Source: Pseudomonas sp. Q2-TVG4-2
GTDB lineage: Bacteria > Pseudomonadota > Gammaproteobacteria > Pseudomonadales > Pseudomonadaceae
Assembly (NCBI RefSeq): GCF_013620795.1
Contig: NZ_LGLW01000007.1
Location: 124,001 to 188,000, forward strand
Length of the DNA stretch: 64,000 bases
Reading direction: 5' to 3'
Shown one piece after another: positions 20,058 through 28,533 of the stretch. Each line of letters opens with the position of its first letter. Positions within the stretch are counted from its first letter, which is position 1. The notes beneath the pieces are model-generated. The model worked only from the letters and a program-made list of their open reading frames with translations, had not been told where the DNA came from and did not search any database. Made by a program: the position numbers and the translations under genes.

Positions 20058-21221
20058 ATGTCGATCAAGATCGAAGATTACTACTCCCGTTCCACCTTCC
20101 AGAAGATGAAGGATTTCTCTGACCAGCACGAAACGCCATTCGTGGTCATTGATACCCAGACCATCGACAAGGCGTACGACGATCTGCGCGCCGGTTTCGA
20201 TTTCGCCAAGGTCTACTACGCCGTGAAGGCCAACCCTGCAGTCGAAATCATCGATCTGCTGCGCGACAAGGGTTCGAGCTTCGACATCGCTTCGATCTAC
20301 GAGCTGGACAAGGTGATGTCTCGCGGCGTTGGCCCGGAGCGCATCAGCTACGGCAACACCATCAAGAAAGCCAAGGACATCCGCTACTTCTATGACAAGG
20401 GCGTGCGCATGTTCGCCACCGACTCGGAAGCCGACCTGCGCAACATCGCCAAGGCCGCGCCGGGCTCGAAAGTCTACGTGCGCATCCTGACCGAAGGCTC
20501 GACCACCGCCGACTGGCCGTTGTCGCGCAAGTTTGGCTGCCAGACCGATATGGCGATGGATCTGCTGATCCTGGCTCGTCAGCTGAAACTGGAGCCCTAC
20601 GGCATTTCCTTCCACGTCGGTTCGCAGCAGCGCGATATTTCCGTATGGGACGCCGCGATTGCCAAGGTCAAGGTGATCTTCGAACGTCTGAAGGAAGAAG
20701 ACGGTATCGAGCTGAAAATGATCAACATGGGTGGCGGCTTCCCGGCCAACTACATCACTCGTACCAACAGCCTGGAAACCTACGCCGAGGAAATCATCCG
20801 GTTCCTCAAGGAAGACTTCGGTGATGAGCTGCCGGAAATCATCCTCGAGCCGGGTCGCTCGCTGATCGCCAACTCGGGCATCCTGGTCAGCGAAGTAGTG
20901 CTGGTCGCGCGCAAGTCGCGCACTGCCGTCGAGCGCTGGGTCTATACCGACGTCGGCATGTTCTCCGGTCTGATCGAAACCATGGGCGAAGCCATCAAGT
21001 TTCCGATCTGGACCGAGAAGAAGGGCGAGATGGAAGAGGTGGTCATCGCCGGCCCGACCTGCGACAGCGCCGACATCATGTATGAGAACTACAAGTACGG
21101 CCTGCCGCTGAACCTGGCAATCGGCGATCGCATGTACTGGCTCTCCACCGGTGCCTACACCACCAGCTACAGCGCGGTGGAATTCAACGGCTTCCCGCCG
21201 CTGAAGGCCTACTACATCTAA
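20058..21221 (+). CDS. speC: Ornithine decarboxylase, PLP fold type III
   Basis: SpeC decarboxylates ornithine to putrescine in polyamine synthesis. The 387 residues match the short alanine-racemase-fold decarboxylases of Pseudomonas rather than the large E. coli SpeC. The PLP lysine is Lys57 in YYAVKANP; other marks are SFHVGSQ, the phosphate-binding MGGGFP, EPGRSL and the catalytic-loop PTCDSAD. Some family members also accept lysine. I chose the ATG at 20058; the longer open frame upstream lies in the MITE-like element. With the element ending 41 bases away, the promoter must lie within or beyond it. A strong terminator follows. Confidence 0.9.
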   Translation: MSIKIEDYYSRSTFQKMKDFSDQHETPFVVIDTQTIDKAYDDLRAGFDFAKVYYAVKANPAVEIIDLLRDKGSSFDIASIYELDKVMSRGVGPERISYGNTIKKAKDIRYFYDKGVRMFATDSEADLRNIAKAAPGSKVYVRILTEGSTTADWPLSRKFGCQTDMAMDLLILARQLKLEPYGISFHVGSQQRDISVWDAAIAKVKVIFERLKEEDGIELKMINMGGGFPANYITRTNSLETYAEEIIRFLKEDFGDELPEIILEPGRSLIANSGILVSEVVLVARKSRTAVERWVYTDVGMFSGLIETMGEAIKFPIWTEKKGEMEEVVIAGPTCDSADIMYENYKYGLPLNLAIGDRMYWLSTGAYTTSYSAVEFNGFPPLKAYYI

Positions 21222-21266
21222 GTAGCGCTATTGGAACGCCGCGATATTCGCGGCGGCAGCCCAATG

Positions 21267-21294
21267 AAACCCCGCTTCCTGGCGGGGTTTTGCT
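21267..21294 (+). terminator. Rho-independent terminator of speC
   Basis: AAACCCCGC (21267-21275) pairs with GCGGGGTTT (21282-21290) over a six-base loop, followed by TGCTTT. It starts 46 bases after the speC stop. Confidence 0.88.
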
Positions 21295-21546
21295 TTCCGG
21301 TAGGCCGTATCTGAAGGGCTCGCCTTTAGGGTGGGTCATCGGTCCGCTTCGCCACGGTGCGGGGCGAAACTCTGGCTGGCACGGCGGACTTCGCAGCGCT
21401 CTACTGCTTCGCGCCGGGGAGGGCGTTAAGATGGCCGTTTGGGCGCGCCAGCCAGCTTAGCGATCGCGGTTCGCGATGCCGGATCAGTACAGGTTCCGCC
21501 CATAGCGGCCCGCTCGTTGAGCGTGTGCGGCTGGCCGCAGAACCAA
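21295..21546. other. Intergenic gap between speC and the SIMPL gene
   Basis: About 250 bases between two convergent genes. No coding frame with a ribosome site, no repeat family and no second strong hairpin were recognised. Confidence 0.5.
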
Positions 21547-22239
21547 TCAGGGCATTTGCACTTCAATGACCCCGTCGGCGCTGATGCTGACCTGGCGGGT
21601 CCCAGCCTCTACCTCCGGTGTCGGCATCGAGTCCATGCTCTTCATGGCGAAGTTGCGCATCACAGGCTGATAGCCGCCACCGCTGCCCAAGTTGAGATTG
21701 ACGATGCGATAGTCGGTTCCGCCAAGCGCTTCGGTGGCCAACTGTGCGCGGGCGCGGAAGGCGTCGACGGCGTCCTTCAGCAGGGCATCTTCGTTCTGCT
21801 TGCGGATAGCATCGGAGACGCTGAAGTGCATGCTGCCCATCTTCAGGTCCTGCATAAGCTCACCGGTCAGTTTGGACAGAGCGGCAAAGTCGCCACTTTC
21901 CAGGCGCAGCTCGGCACGCTCGCGCCAGGCGGTGATCTGCTGGCCTTTTTCCTCATAGACCGGATAGCTGCTGCGGCTGCCCTGGCTGACCACGATGCCT
22001 TTCGCCTGCCGTGCCCGTTGCAAGGCCTTGTTCATGGCTTCGGTGGTTTGTGCGGCCAGTTGCGCCGGGTCTTGATGCTGAGCTTCGCTGTATAGCGTGA
22101 CGTGCATGCGGTCGTGGGCCACCTCGCTGCTGGCCTCGGCGCGCAGCGAAATCTGATTGTATTGTTGCTCGTCGGCAACAGCGGGAAGGCAGGCGATGCA
22201 GGCCAGCAGCGCAATGCTGCGGGGGGCAGATACGAACAT
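21547..22239 (-). CDS. SIMPL-domain (DUF541) periplasmic protein
   Basis: This 230-residue exported protein has a Sec signal peptide (MFVSAPRSIALLACIACLPAVA, cleaved near residue 22). The rest is a SIMPL/DUF541 domain: NQISLRAEASSEVAHDRMHVTLYSEA, a helix with MNKALQRAR, then VVSQGSRSSYPVYEEKG and a TGELMQDLKMGSMHFSVSDA stretch. The family is found in envelopes of many bacteria with no settled function. The ATG at 22239 follows AGGAGCC. It diverges from roxS, as its homologue does (from memory) in P. aeruginosa. The link to RoxSR is positional only. Confidence 0.85.
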   Translation of the reverse strand: MFVSAPRSIALLACIACLPAVADEQQYNQISLRAEASSEVAHDRMHVTLYSEAQHQDPAQLAAQTTEAMNKALQRARQAKGIVVSQGSRSSYPVYEEKGQQITAWRERAELRLESGDFAALSKLTGELMQDLKMGSMHFSVSDAIRKQNEDALLKDAVDAFRARAQLATEALGGTDYRIVNLNLGSGGGYQPVMRNFAMKSMDSMPTPEVEAGTRQVSISADGVIEVQMP

Positions 22240-22388
22240 GAAGGCTCCTGAGTTCGATGCACCAGCGGTGCGGCGCAGAGACTTTAGCCCTTTGGCGCGA
22301 GCGACGCAGGTTTTCCGTGCGTCGCGTTGCCGCAGATCCGCTGTCCTTCCGATGGCTTGGTTATACTCGCGACTCCTTTGGAGACCCC

Positions 22389-23642
22389 ATGTACGCATCC
22401 GTTCATCTGCTGTCTGCCAGCCGTCAGAACCTCCGTCTGCTCACCCTGATCCGCATCCTCGTGCTCGCTGCTCAGGCGGGTGCGGTGGGGCTCGCCTATG
22501 CGACTCAATTGTTTGCCCTGCCATGGTTGCATCTGGGCATCACATTGGCCATCTCTGCGTTGATCTGCCTGGGCACGGCATTACGGCTGCGTGGACCCTG
22601 GCCGGTGACCGAGCTCGAATACGCGGTGCACCTGGCCGCCGACCTGCTGATTCACAGCGCGCTGCTGTATTACTCCGGCGGCTCGACCAATCCATTCGTT
22701 TCCTACTATCTGGTGCCGCTCACCATCGCCGCGGCAACGCTGCCGTGGTTGTATTCGATCGTTTTGTCCGGCCTGGCACTGGTGGGCTATACACTGATGC
22801 TGGTGTGGTACGACCCGGTCATCGCACCGCCCGTCGACCGCACGACGTTGCTGGTTTACGGGATGTGGCTGAGCTTTGCGCTGGCCGCGGCGCTGATCAC
22901 GTTCTTCGTTGCGCGCATGGCCGAACAGTTGCGACGCCAGGAACAGTTCCAGGCCCAGCGCCGCGAAGAGAGCATGCGCGACCAGCAGTTATTGGCCGTG
23001 GCAACCCAGGCTGCCGGTGCCGCGCATGAACTGGGCACGCCGCTGGCGACCATGAGCGTGCTGCTCAAAGAGTTGCGCCAGGAATACCAGCAACCTCAGC
23101 TGAACGAAGACCTGGCTCTGCTCCAGTCACAGGTTCAGCTATGCAAGGAGAGTCTGCGCCAGTTGGTGCGCGCAGCCGAGGCGGATCGCCGTCAGGCCGT
23201 CGTTGAACAGACCGTGCGGGAATGGGTTGCGTCGGTCCTGCAGCGTTGGCATCTGATGCACCCCGAAGCAACCTATCGCTTCCAGTGTCTGGGCAAGGGT
23301 ACCCCACCCCGTCTGATGCCCCCGGCGGATCTGGGCCAGTCGTTGCTTAACTTGCTGAACAATGCGACCGATGCCAGTCCGGACAACCTCGATATCCGTC
23401 TGGATTGGGATGCGCAGTGGATCAAACTGACCATCCGAGACCACGGTGCCGGTGTACCGTTGGCTATCGCCGAGCAGATCGGCAGACCCTTCATCACGAC
23501 CAAGGGCAAGGGATTCGGCCTCGGCCTGTTCCTGAGCCAGGCCAGCGTCACGCGCGCGGGCGGTACGGTGAAGCTCTACAATCATGAAGACGGTGGCACC
23601 CTGACCGAGTTGCGCCTGCCGCATGGCTCGGTGCGGGTCTGA
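22389..23642 (+). CDS. roxS: Redox sensor histidine kinase RoxS (RegB/PrrB type)
   Basis: RoxS senses the state of the respiratory chain and phosphorylates RoxR. The 417-residue protein has about six membrane helices in the first 180 residues and includes SGGSTNPF, the GGxxNPF quinone-binding motif of RegB-type kinases, near residue 95. The cytoplasmic part has the H-box AAHELGTPLATMS, then NNATDASPDN (N-box) and the G-boxes GAGVPLAIAEQIG and KGFGLGLFLSQ. The ATG at 22389 follows TTTGGAG. roxR begins 28 bases downstream. In pseudomonads this pair controls terminal oxidases such as the cyanide-insensitive oxidase. Confidence 0.92.
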   Translation: MYASVHLLSASRQNLRLLTLIRILVLAAQAGAVGLAYATQLFALPWLHLGITLAISALICLGTALRLRGPWPVTELEYAVHLAADLLIHSALLYYSGGSTNPFVSYYLVPLTIAAATLPWLYSIVLSGLALVGYTLMLVWYDPVIAPPVDRTTLLVYGMWLSFALAAALITFFVARMAEQLRRQEQFQAQRREESMRDQQLLAVATQAAGAAHELGTPLATMSVLLKELRQEYQQPQLNEDLALLQSQVQLCKESLRQLVRAAEADRRQAVVEQTVREWVASVLQRWHLMHPEATYRFQCLGKGTPPRLMPPADLGQSLLNLLNNATDASPDNLDIRLDWDAQWIKLTIRDHGAGVPLAIAEQIGRPFITTKGKGFGLGLFLSQASVTRAGGTVKLYNHEDGGTLTELRLPHGSVRV

Positions 23643-23670
23643 ACCTGACCCTAACGCGAGGAATCTAAGC

Positions 23671-24231
23671 ATGACCGAAGAGCTGCAGCACGAAGGCGAA
23701 GACCAGCCCCATCTGCTGCTGGTGGATGATGACCCGACGTTTACCCGAGTCATGGCCAGGGCCATGAGCCGTCGTGGTTTACAGGTCAGCATCGCCGGGT
23801 CGGCTGAGGAAGGCCTGGAAATGGCTAAGCAGGACCTGCCTGACTATGCAGTGCTGGACCTGAAGATGGAGGGCGACTCGGGTCTGGTCCTGTTACCCAA
23901 GCTGCTCGAGTTGGACCCGGAAATGAAGGTGCTGATTCTTACCGGTTATTCGAGCATCGCCACCGCCGTTGAAGCCATCAAGCGTGGCGCTTGCAATTAC
24001 CTGTGCAAACCCGCCGATGCTGACGATGTGCTGGCCGCGCTGCTCTCCAAGCATGCCGACCTGGATACGCTGGTGCCGGAGAACCCGATGTCGGTGGATC
24101 GCCTGCAATGGGAGCACATCCAGCGCGTGCTCGCCGAGCACGACGGTAATATTTCCGCCACGGCACGGGCACTGGGCATGCACCGTCGGACGTTGCAGCG
24201 CAAACTGCAGAAACGCCCGGTAAGGCGGTAG
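23671..24231 (+). CDS. roxR: Response regulator RoxR (RegA/PrrA/ActR type)
   Basis: This 186-residue response regulator has a receiver domain (LLLVDDDPTFTRVMARAM, phospho-acceptor Asp63 in AVLDLKMEG, ILTGYSS, Lys in CKPAD) and a short Fis-type helix-turn-helix at the end (GNISATARALGMHRRTLQRKLQ). It lacks the AAA+ domain of NtrC types, as expected for RegA/PrrA/ActR. The ATG at 23671 has GAGGAAT upstream. It forms a two-gene operon with roxS. The gap behind it contains a short tandem repeat. Confidence 0.92.
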   Translation: MTEELQHEGEDQPHLLLVDDDPTFTRVMARAMSRRGLQVSIAGSAEEGLEMAKQDLPDYAVLDLKMEGDSGLVLLPKLLELDPEMKVLILTGYSSIATAVEAIKRGACNYLCKPADADDVLAALLSKHADLDTLVPENPMSVDRLQWEHIQRVLAEHDGNISATARALGMHRRTLQRKLQKRPVRR

Positions 24232-24344
24232 AAAGCAGCCTTGAACTTGAAGCCGGAAGCGCGAGCGAGTCGTTTGGCGGTTCTCATCCTGCCATTTTCA
24301 GAGAAGAGCAGCCTCAAGCTGTAAGCGGTTTGGGGCAGCCCATA

Positions 24345-24372
24345 CTTCCAGCTTCCAGCTTCCAGCTTCCAG
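24345..24372 (+). repeat. Tandem heptamer repeat, 4 x CTTCCAG
   Basis: Four exact copies of the 7-base unit CTTCCAG lie between roxR and the AEC transporter gene, ending 47 bases before its ATG. The same unit occurs three times in tandem at 46889-46909. The surrounding gap has related sequence (GCCTCAAGCTGTAAGC). Confidence 0.85.
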
Positions 24373-24419
24373 CTCGTAAGCGATTACCATAGGCGGTCTC
24401 TTCGCACCCGAGCTTGCTC

Positions 24420-25361
24420 ATGCTTTCCGTTGCCATTCAGACCTTGGGCATCACCGCTCCGGTCTTCATCATGTTGTTCATCGGTGTTGCGCTCAAGCGG
24501 CTGGGCTGGATCGATGCGGCGTTCGTCCAGACCGCATCGGCTCTGGTGTTCAGGGCCACAATGCCGACCCTGCTGTTCCTCTCGATTATCAAGGCCGACC
24601 TGGACGCTGCGCTGCAGCCGGGCCTGTTGATCTACTACGTCATGGCCACCGTGGCGACCTTCGTTCTAGCATGGGTTTGGGCGCTTTGGCGCTGCCCGCA
24701 AGCGGATCGCGGCGTCTATATCCAGGGCGCGTTTCGCGGCAATAACGGAATCGTCGGCCTGGCGCTGGCGACCAGCCTGTATGGTGATTATGGCCTGTCG
24801 CTGGGCGGCGTTCTGGCCGGTGTGGTGATACTCGTCTACAACAGCCTGTCGGCGCTGATTCTGGCCATCTACAGCCCGGGCGGGCGTGTCGGCGCCGGAG
24901 CCATTCTGCTGAGCATCCTGCGCAACCCTTTGGTCATCGGCGTGACAGCTGCCGTTCCCGTTGCCTATTGGCAGATTCCGTTACCGGACTGGGTAATGAC
25001 CTCCGGCCAGTACTTCGCTCAGATGACGCTACCGTTGGCGCTTATTTGCATCGGCGGCACGCTGTCGCTCTCGGTCCTGCGCGAGAGCAGCCGTATGGCG
25101 ATGAGCTCAAGCCTGATGAAGATGGTCTGGCTCCCCGCGCTGGCAACACTAGGCGCCTGGCTCTTCGGCTTCCGTGGCGCGGAACTGGGCATCCTGTTTC
25201 TGTATTTCGCCAGTCCGACGGCCTCGGCCAGCTTCGTCATGGCGCGGGCGGTCAACGCCAATCATCAGTTGGCCGCGGTCATTATCGTGATCACCACACT
25301 CATGGCCGCGGTGAGCATCAACGTCGGTCTTTTCATCCTCGGCTGGTTGGGGTGGCTCTAG
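24420..25361 (+). CDS. AEC-family (auxin efflux carrier-like) transporter
   Basis: This 313-residue membrane protein has about ten helices in two halves, characteristic of the AEC/bile-acid-arsenite-riboflavin transporter group. Family features are the start APVFIMLFIGVALKRLGW, the GAFRGNNGIVGLALA motif in the first half, and SPTASASFVMARAVNAN in the second. In bacteria such proteins carry malate, malonate or other small anions, but the substrate is not predictable here. The ATG at 24420 was chosen over the TTG at 24414. It is a single gene, downstream of roxSR but separated by a repeat-bearing gap. Confidence 0.88.
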   Translation: MLSVAIQTLGITAPVFIMLFIGVALKRLGWIDAAFVQTASALVFRATMPTLLFLSIIKADLDAALQPGLLIYYVMATVATFVLAWVWALWRCPQADRGVYIQGAFRGNNGIVGLALATSLYGDYGLSLGGVLAGVVILVYNSLSALILAIYSPGGRVGAGAILLSILRNPLVIGVTAAVPVAYWQIPLPDWVMTSGQYFAQMTLPLALICIGGTLSLSVLRESSRMAMSSSLMKMVWLPALATLGAWLFGFRGAELGILFLYFASPTASASFVMARAVNANHQLAAVIIVITTLMAAVSINVGLFILGWLGWL

Positions 25362-25573
25362 GCTCGGTGCTGCTTCACGCCAGCCAGATACCCCAAACCC
25401 TTGGATACCGCTTATCGGTGTTGTGATCGATATCGGCTTTCTCGCTTAAGAAAGGCACTGGGGTAGTCGTAATCGTTCAATAGGCCTCAGAAAAAAATAC
25501 CCGTTTCCGTCACATTGCCTCGGACAATTGATGGCTTGCCTACAGGGGTTGGCCGCCTTGTTTCTGAGAACTC

Positions 25574-26560
25574 ATGATGCCGCTATTTACACCTACGAGT
25601 CGTTCGCTGACTCGCGATGCCAATCGCGTCGTCAACCTGCATCGCAAGCTCGGTCCCGGTCTGGCGTTGGTGCTGCTGCTGAATCTCGGCACTTTCGCAG
25701 GTGGCGTCTGGATTGGGCGGGACCTGGACGTCGCGCATGAGCCTATAAGCTTGGATGAGCCGAGTCTTGGCGATGAAGGGCGTTTCGCCATTGCGCGTGT
25801 CGGCAAGGTGGTCGGACGGCTGAAGTCGCTGGAGTCCGATGTGTTCGCGTTGCAGCAGATGGTGGGCGAGCAACGCATTCTGAGCGCGCAGCTCTCGGCG
25901 CTGGACCCGAGCCTGCTGCCATTGTTGATTCCAAAGGATTCGGCTCGTGGCAGCGCCGGGCAGGGCGGCGTTTTACTGCCGCCGCAGGGCTGCTCGGGCG
26001 AGCTGCTGCTGGCGCCCGATAGCGTATCGCTGGCTGACCTGGAGCGCACCGAGACGTCCGCGAGTTGCATGCGTGCGGTATTGGATGAACTGATGCAGCG
26101 TGTGGCCGAACGCAACGCGGCGCTCATGGCGATTCCTTCTCGTCGGCCGGTTGGTGCGGCGCGTCTGGGGTCAGCCTACGGCAACCGCATCGATCCGTTT
26201 AAAAAGCAGGCCGCTTTCCATTCGGGAGTGGATTTTTCGTTGCGCTCCGGCTCGGATGTGCTCGCCGCCGCAGGTGGTCGGGTTCGCTTCGCCGGCACTC
26301 GTGGCGGGTACGGCAAGCTGGTGGTAATCGACCACGGCAACCAGCTCGTGACTCGCTATGCGCATCTGTCACGGATGCATGTGAAAAGAGGCGATGTGGT
26401 CACGCCAGAACAGCTGATCGGAGCCGTCGGATCTACCGGACGCTCCACCGGCCCACACCTTCATTTCGAAGTGCTGCACAAGGGACGATTTGTCGACCCT
26501 CAGCGTTTCCTTGCCCTGGGTGATCTGGAGCGGGTCAGCGATGCTCTGGCTGAAGACTAG
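25574..26560 (+). CDS. M23-family peptidoglycan endopeptidase
   Basis: This 328-residue protein has one N-terminal membrane helix (LALVLLLNLGTFAGGVWIG, about 30-48), a periplasmic linker likely to be coiled, and a C-terminal LytM/M23 domain. The domain has SAYGNRIDPF, zinc ligands in HSGVDF (H, D) and HLHFE (H), plus RYAHLSRMHVKRGDVV. These residues suggest an active zinc peptidase that cuts peptide crosslinks. The start is ATG-ATG at 25574/25577. The next gene overlaps its end by 20 bases and a bactofilin follows, resembling the M23-peptidase/bactofilin pairing known in cell-shape control (for example Csd1-CcmA of Helicobacter). Confidence 0.9.
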   Translation: MMPLFTPTSRSLTRDANRVVNLHRKLGPGLALVLLLNLGTFAGGVWIGRDLDVAHEPISLDEPSLGDEGRFAIARVGKVVGRLKSLESDVFALQQMVGEQRILSAQLSALDPSLLPLLIPKDSARGSAGQGGVLLPPQGCSGELLLAPDSVSLADLERTETSASCMRAVLDELMQRVAERNAALMAIPSRRPVGAARLGSAYGNRIDPFKKQAAFHSGVDFSLRSGSDVLAAAGGRVRFAGTRGGYGKLVVIDHGNQLVTRYAHLSRMHVKRGDVVTPEQLIGAVGSTGRSTGPHLHFEVLHKGRFVDPQRFLALGDLERVSDALAED

Positions 26561-26897
26561 AGCGCCCGATACGCGCCAGCTGGTCCGAGCCGAGCACCGT
26601 CTGCTGATCGCGCGCCGGTCGCGCTCGTGGCTCTGGGTAGTCTTGGTAATGCTCTGCATGATCGCTGCGTTGGTGAATCTGCGTATCAGCGAGGGTGCAG
26701 CGCACGAGCAGCAGTTCGCCGCACTGGCGGCGGAGAACCAGTCGCTTCAGGACGCGCTCGCACAAAGCCTGCTTCAGCATGAAGAAGCCGAGGCGACACA
26801 GGAGCAACTGCTCGGGCGTATCGCCAAGTTATCCGCGCAGATCGAGCGTTTGCAGACAGACCTGGCGTTTTTCCGCCAGCAGAAAGACGCCCGCTAA
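26541..26897 (+). CDS. Small membrane-anchored coiled-coil protein, unknown function
   Basis: I do not recognise this 118-residue protein. After a basic N-terminus (HRLLIARRSRS) there is one membrane helix (WLWVVLVMLCMIAALVNL, about 32-49), then a predicted coiled coil to the end, rich in Ala, Glu, Gln and Leu in heptads (AAENQSLQDALAQSLLQHEEAE). The layout resembles FtsB/FtsL-type bitopic division proteins or DUF6776-type proteins but has no diagnostic motif. The ATG at 26541 lies inside the M23 gene, overlapping it by 20 bases, and bactofilin starts 16 bases after its stop. It may bridge the peptidase and the cytoplasmic bactofilin polymer; that is inference. Confidence 0.75.
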   Translation: MLWLKTRAPDTRQLVRAEHRLLIARRSRSWLWVVLVMLCMIAALVNLRISEGAAHEQQFAALAAENQSLQDALAQSLLQHEEAEATQEQLLGRIAKLSAQIERLQTDLAFFRQQKDAR

Positions 26898-26913
26898 TTC
26901 ATTGGAGTAGACG

Positions 26914-27339
26914 ATGTTCAACAAGAAGAAACCGGTGCCTCGGGTCATCATCGACCAGTTCTCGAGTTTGATCTCTGACAACGTCTCGCTGGCCGGCGAT
27001 ATGGCATTTGAAGAGGGGTTGAAGGTCAGTGGCACGGTGCGCGGCAACGTCTGCCACAAGCCCGGGACACACAGCCTTCTCGCACTGAGCGCCGAAGGAC
27101 GAATCGAGGGCAACGTCAGCAGCTACGATGCGCTGATCGATGGCACTATCGTTGGCGACCTGGTTGTCGAACACCTACTCGAACTGCATTCCAACGCGCG
27201 AGTGCGCGGCAATATCCGCTATCGTCAGTTGAGCATGGAGAACGGTGCCGTCGTCGACGGCACGCTCAATCGAATGGATGCCGACGAGGACACCGCGCAA
27301 GTCGTCGAGCTGCCGCGGCTGCAGGTTCGCGAAGGCTGA
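26914..27339 (+). CDS. Bactofilin
   Basis: This 141-residue bactofilin forms cytoplasmic filaments through a right-handed beta-helix. Short repeated strands with the Gly/hydrophobic pattern run through the middle (LKVSGTVRGNV, EGRIEGNVSSYDALIDGTIVGDL, NARVRGNIRYRQLSMENGAVVDGTL). The N-terminal FNKKKP tail is a typical short basic segment that may touch the membrane. It ends the operon with the M23 peptidase and the coiled-coil protein, a context that points to a role in local peptidoglycan remodelling or cell shape. It has a GGAGTAG ribosome site. Confidence 0.93.
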   Translation: MFNKKKPVPRVIIDQFSSLISDNVSLAGDMAFEEGLKVSGTVRGNVCHKPGTHSLLALSAEGRIEGNVSSYDALIDGTIVGDLVVEHLLELHSNARVRGNIRYRQLSMENGAVVDGTLNRMDADEDTAQVVELPRLQVREG

Positions 27340-27411
27340 AACGAGGGGCTGCCGGACGCAATCCAACAGTCTCTTAGCTGGTTCAAGTCGCTTCGCAGGA
27401 GCGCTATCGGA

Positions 27412-28500
27412 TCAGCGCTGCTGCTTCCAGGCGCGGCTGGCGATCACCAGCAAAGTCACCGCAGTCAGCGGCACCGCATAGCCTATCATCGCGTCGCCAA
27501 AGGTTTCGGCAAAGGGACGCCCGGTGCTGGCCATTACCAGGTAAACCGTATAGGCGACGTAGTAGGCCACAAACAGCAGACCCTCCCAGCGGTTGATGCT
27601 GTAGCCGGTGAAAAAGATTGGCAGGCACGCCAGCGCTACCGCGATCATGACCGGGAAGTCGAAGGCCAGCGCGCTAGCGGCCACGCTGATCGCCTGCGGC
27701 GAAACCAGCGAGGCCAGGCCCAGTACGCATAGCAGGTTGAAAATATTGCTGCCGACAATGTTGCCCACGGCGATGTCGCGCTCACCGCGGATGGCGGCGA
27801 GAATCGAGGTCGCCAGTTCCGGGAGCGAGGTACCCACGGCAATGACGGTCAAGCCGATCACCAACTCCGACAGGCCCAGCGCCCGGGCCAGCGACACGGC
27901 GCCCTCCACCAGAAAGTTCGAGCCGGTTACCAGCAGCACCAGGCCGGCAAGTACCAGGCCCGCGTTGATCAGGCTGGCGTAGGGTTTGGGTTTGGCATGG
28001 AGGCCGAATTCCTTGGTGAACTCATCGTCAGCGGTTGCGGCTGCATTGGAGCGACGGCTGCTGACGATCAGGAACAGCGTATAACCGATCACAGCGGAAA
28101 ACAGCAGCGCACCATCGAGGCGACTGAGCGCGCCATCCCATGCCAGGGCATAGGTAATCAGACTGGCGCCGATCATGATCGGTACGTCGAGGCGAATCAG
28201 CTGACGAGAGACGATCAGCGGCGCAATCAGCGACGTCATACCGAGAATCAGCAGCACGTTGGCGATGTTGCTCCCAAGCACGTTGCCGATGGCGATATCA
28301 CCGCTGCCATTCAGTGATGCTTGCACGCTCACCGCCGTCTCCGGCGCACTGGTGCCGAAGGCGACCACGGTAAGCCCGATGATCAGTGGTGGGATGCCGA
28401 ACTGCGCGGCCAGCTTGGCCGCGCCGCGCACCAATACTTCGGCGCCGGCGACAAGCAGCACCAGGCCGGCTATCAAGTACACAAACGTCATCAAGGTCAC
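27412..28500 (-). CDS. Calcium/sodium antiporter (CaCA family, YrbG-like), copy 2
   Basis: This 362-residue inner-membrane cation antiporter has ten or eleven helices and two inverted alpha-repeats: GLTVVAFGTSAPETAVSVQA with NVLGSNIANVLLILG, and GLTVIAVGTSLPELATSILA with NIVGSNIFNLLCVLG. Their acidic residues bind the cation. The start is taken as GTG at 28500, which aligns with the ATG of the paralogue upstream; an ATG at 28491 is possible. It lies 33 bases downstream of a close paralogue on the same strand, so the pair is a tandem duplication and likely an operon. Ion specificity is by family only. Confidence 0.92.
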   Translation of the reverse strand: MTLMTFVYLIAGLVLLVAGAEVLVRGAAKLAAQFGIPPLIIGLTVVAFGTSAPETAVSVQASLNGSGDIAIGNVLGSNIANVLLILGMTSLIAPLIVSRQLIRLDVPIMIGASLITYALAWDGALSRLDGALLFSAVIGYTLFLIVSSRRSNAAATADDEFTKEFGLHAKPKPYASLINAGLVLAGLVLLVTGSNFLVEGAVSLARALGLSELVIGLTVIAVGTSLPELATSILAAIRGERDIAVGNIVGSNIFNLLCVLGLASLVSPQAISVAASALAFDFPVMIAVALACLPIFFTGYSINRWEGLLFVAYYVAYTVYLVMASTGRPFAETFGDAMIGYAVPLTAVTLLVIASRAWKQQR

Positions 28501-28533
28501 GAAAAGGTTGCTCCAGGAAGGGAAGGCAGAGGC

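Noticed and set aside
21377-21394. A TGGCACG sequence suggesting a sigma-54 promoter.
   Set aside because: The required TTGC does not follow at the right distance and no suitably placed gene is downstream.
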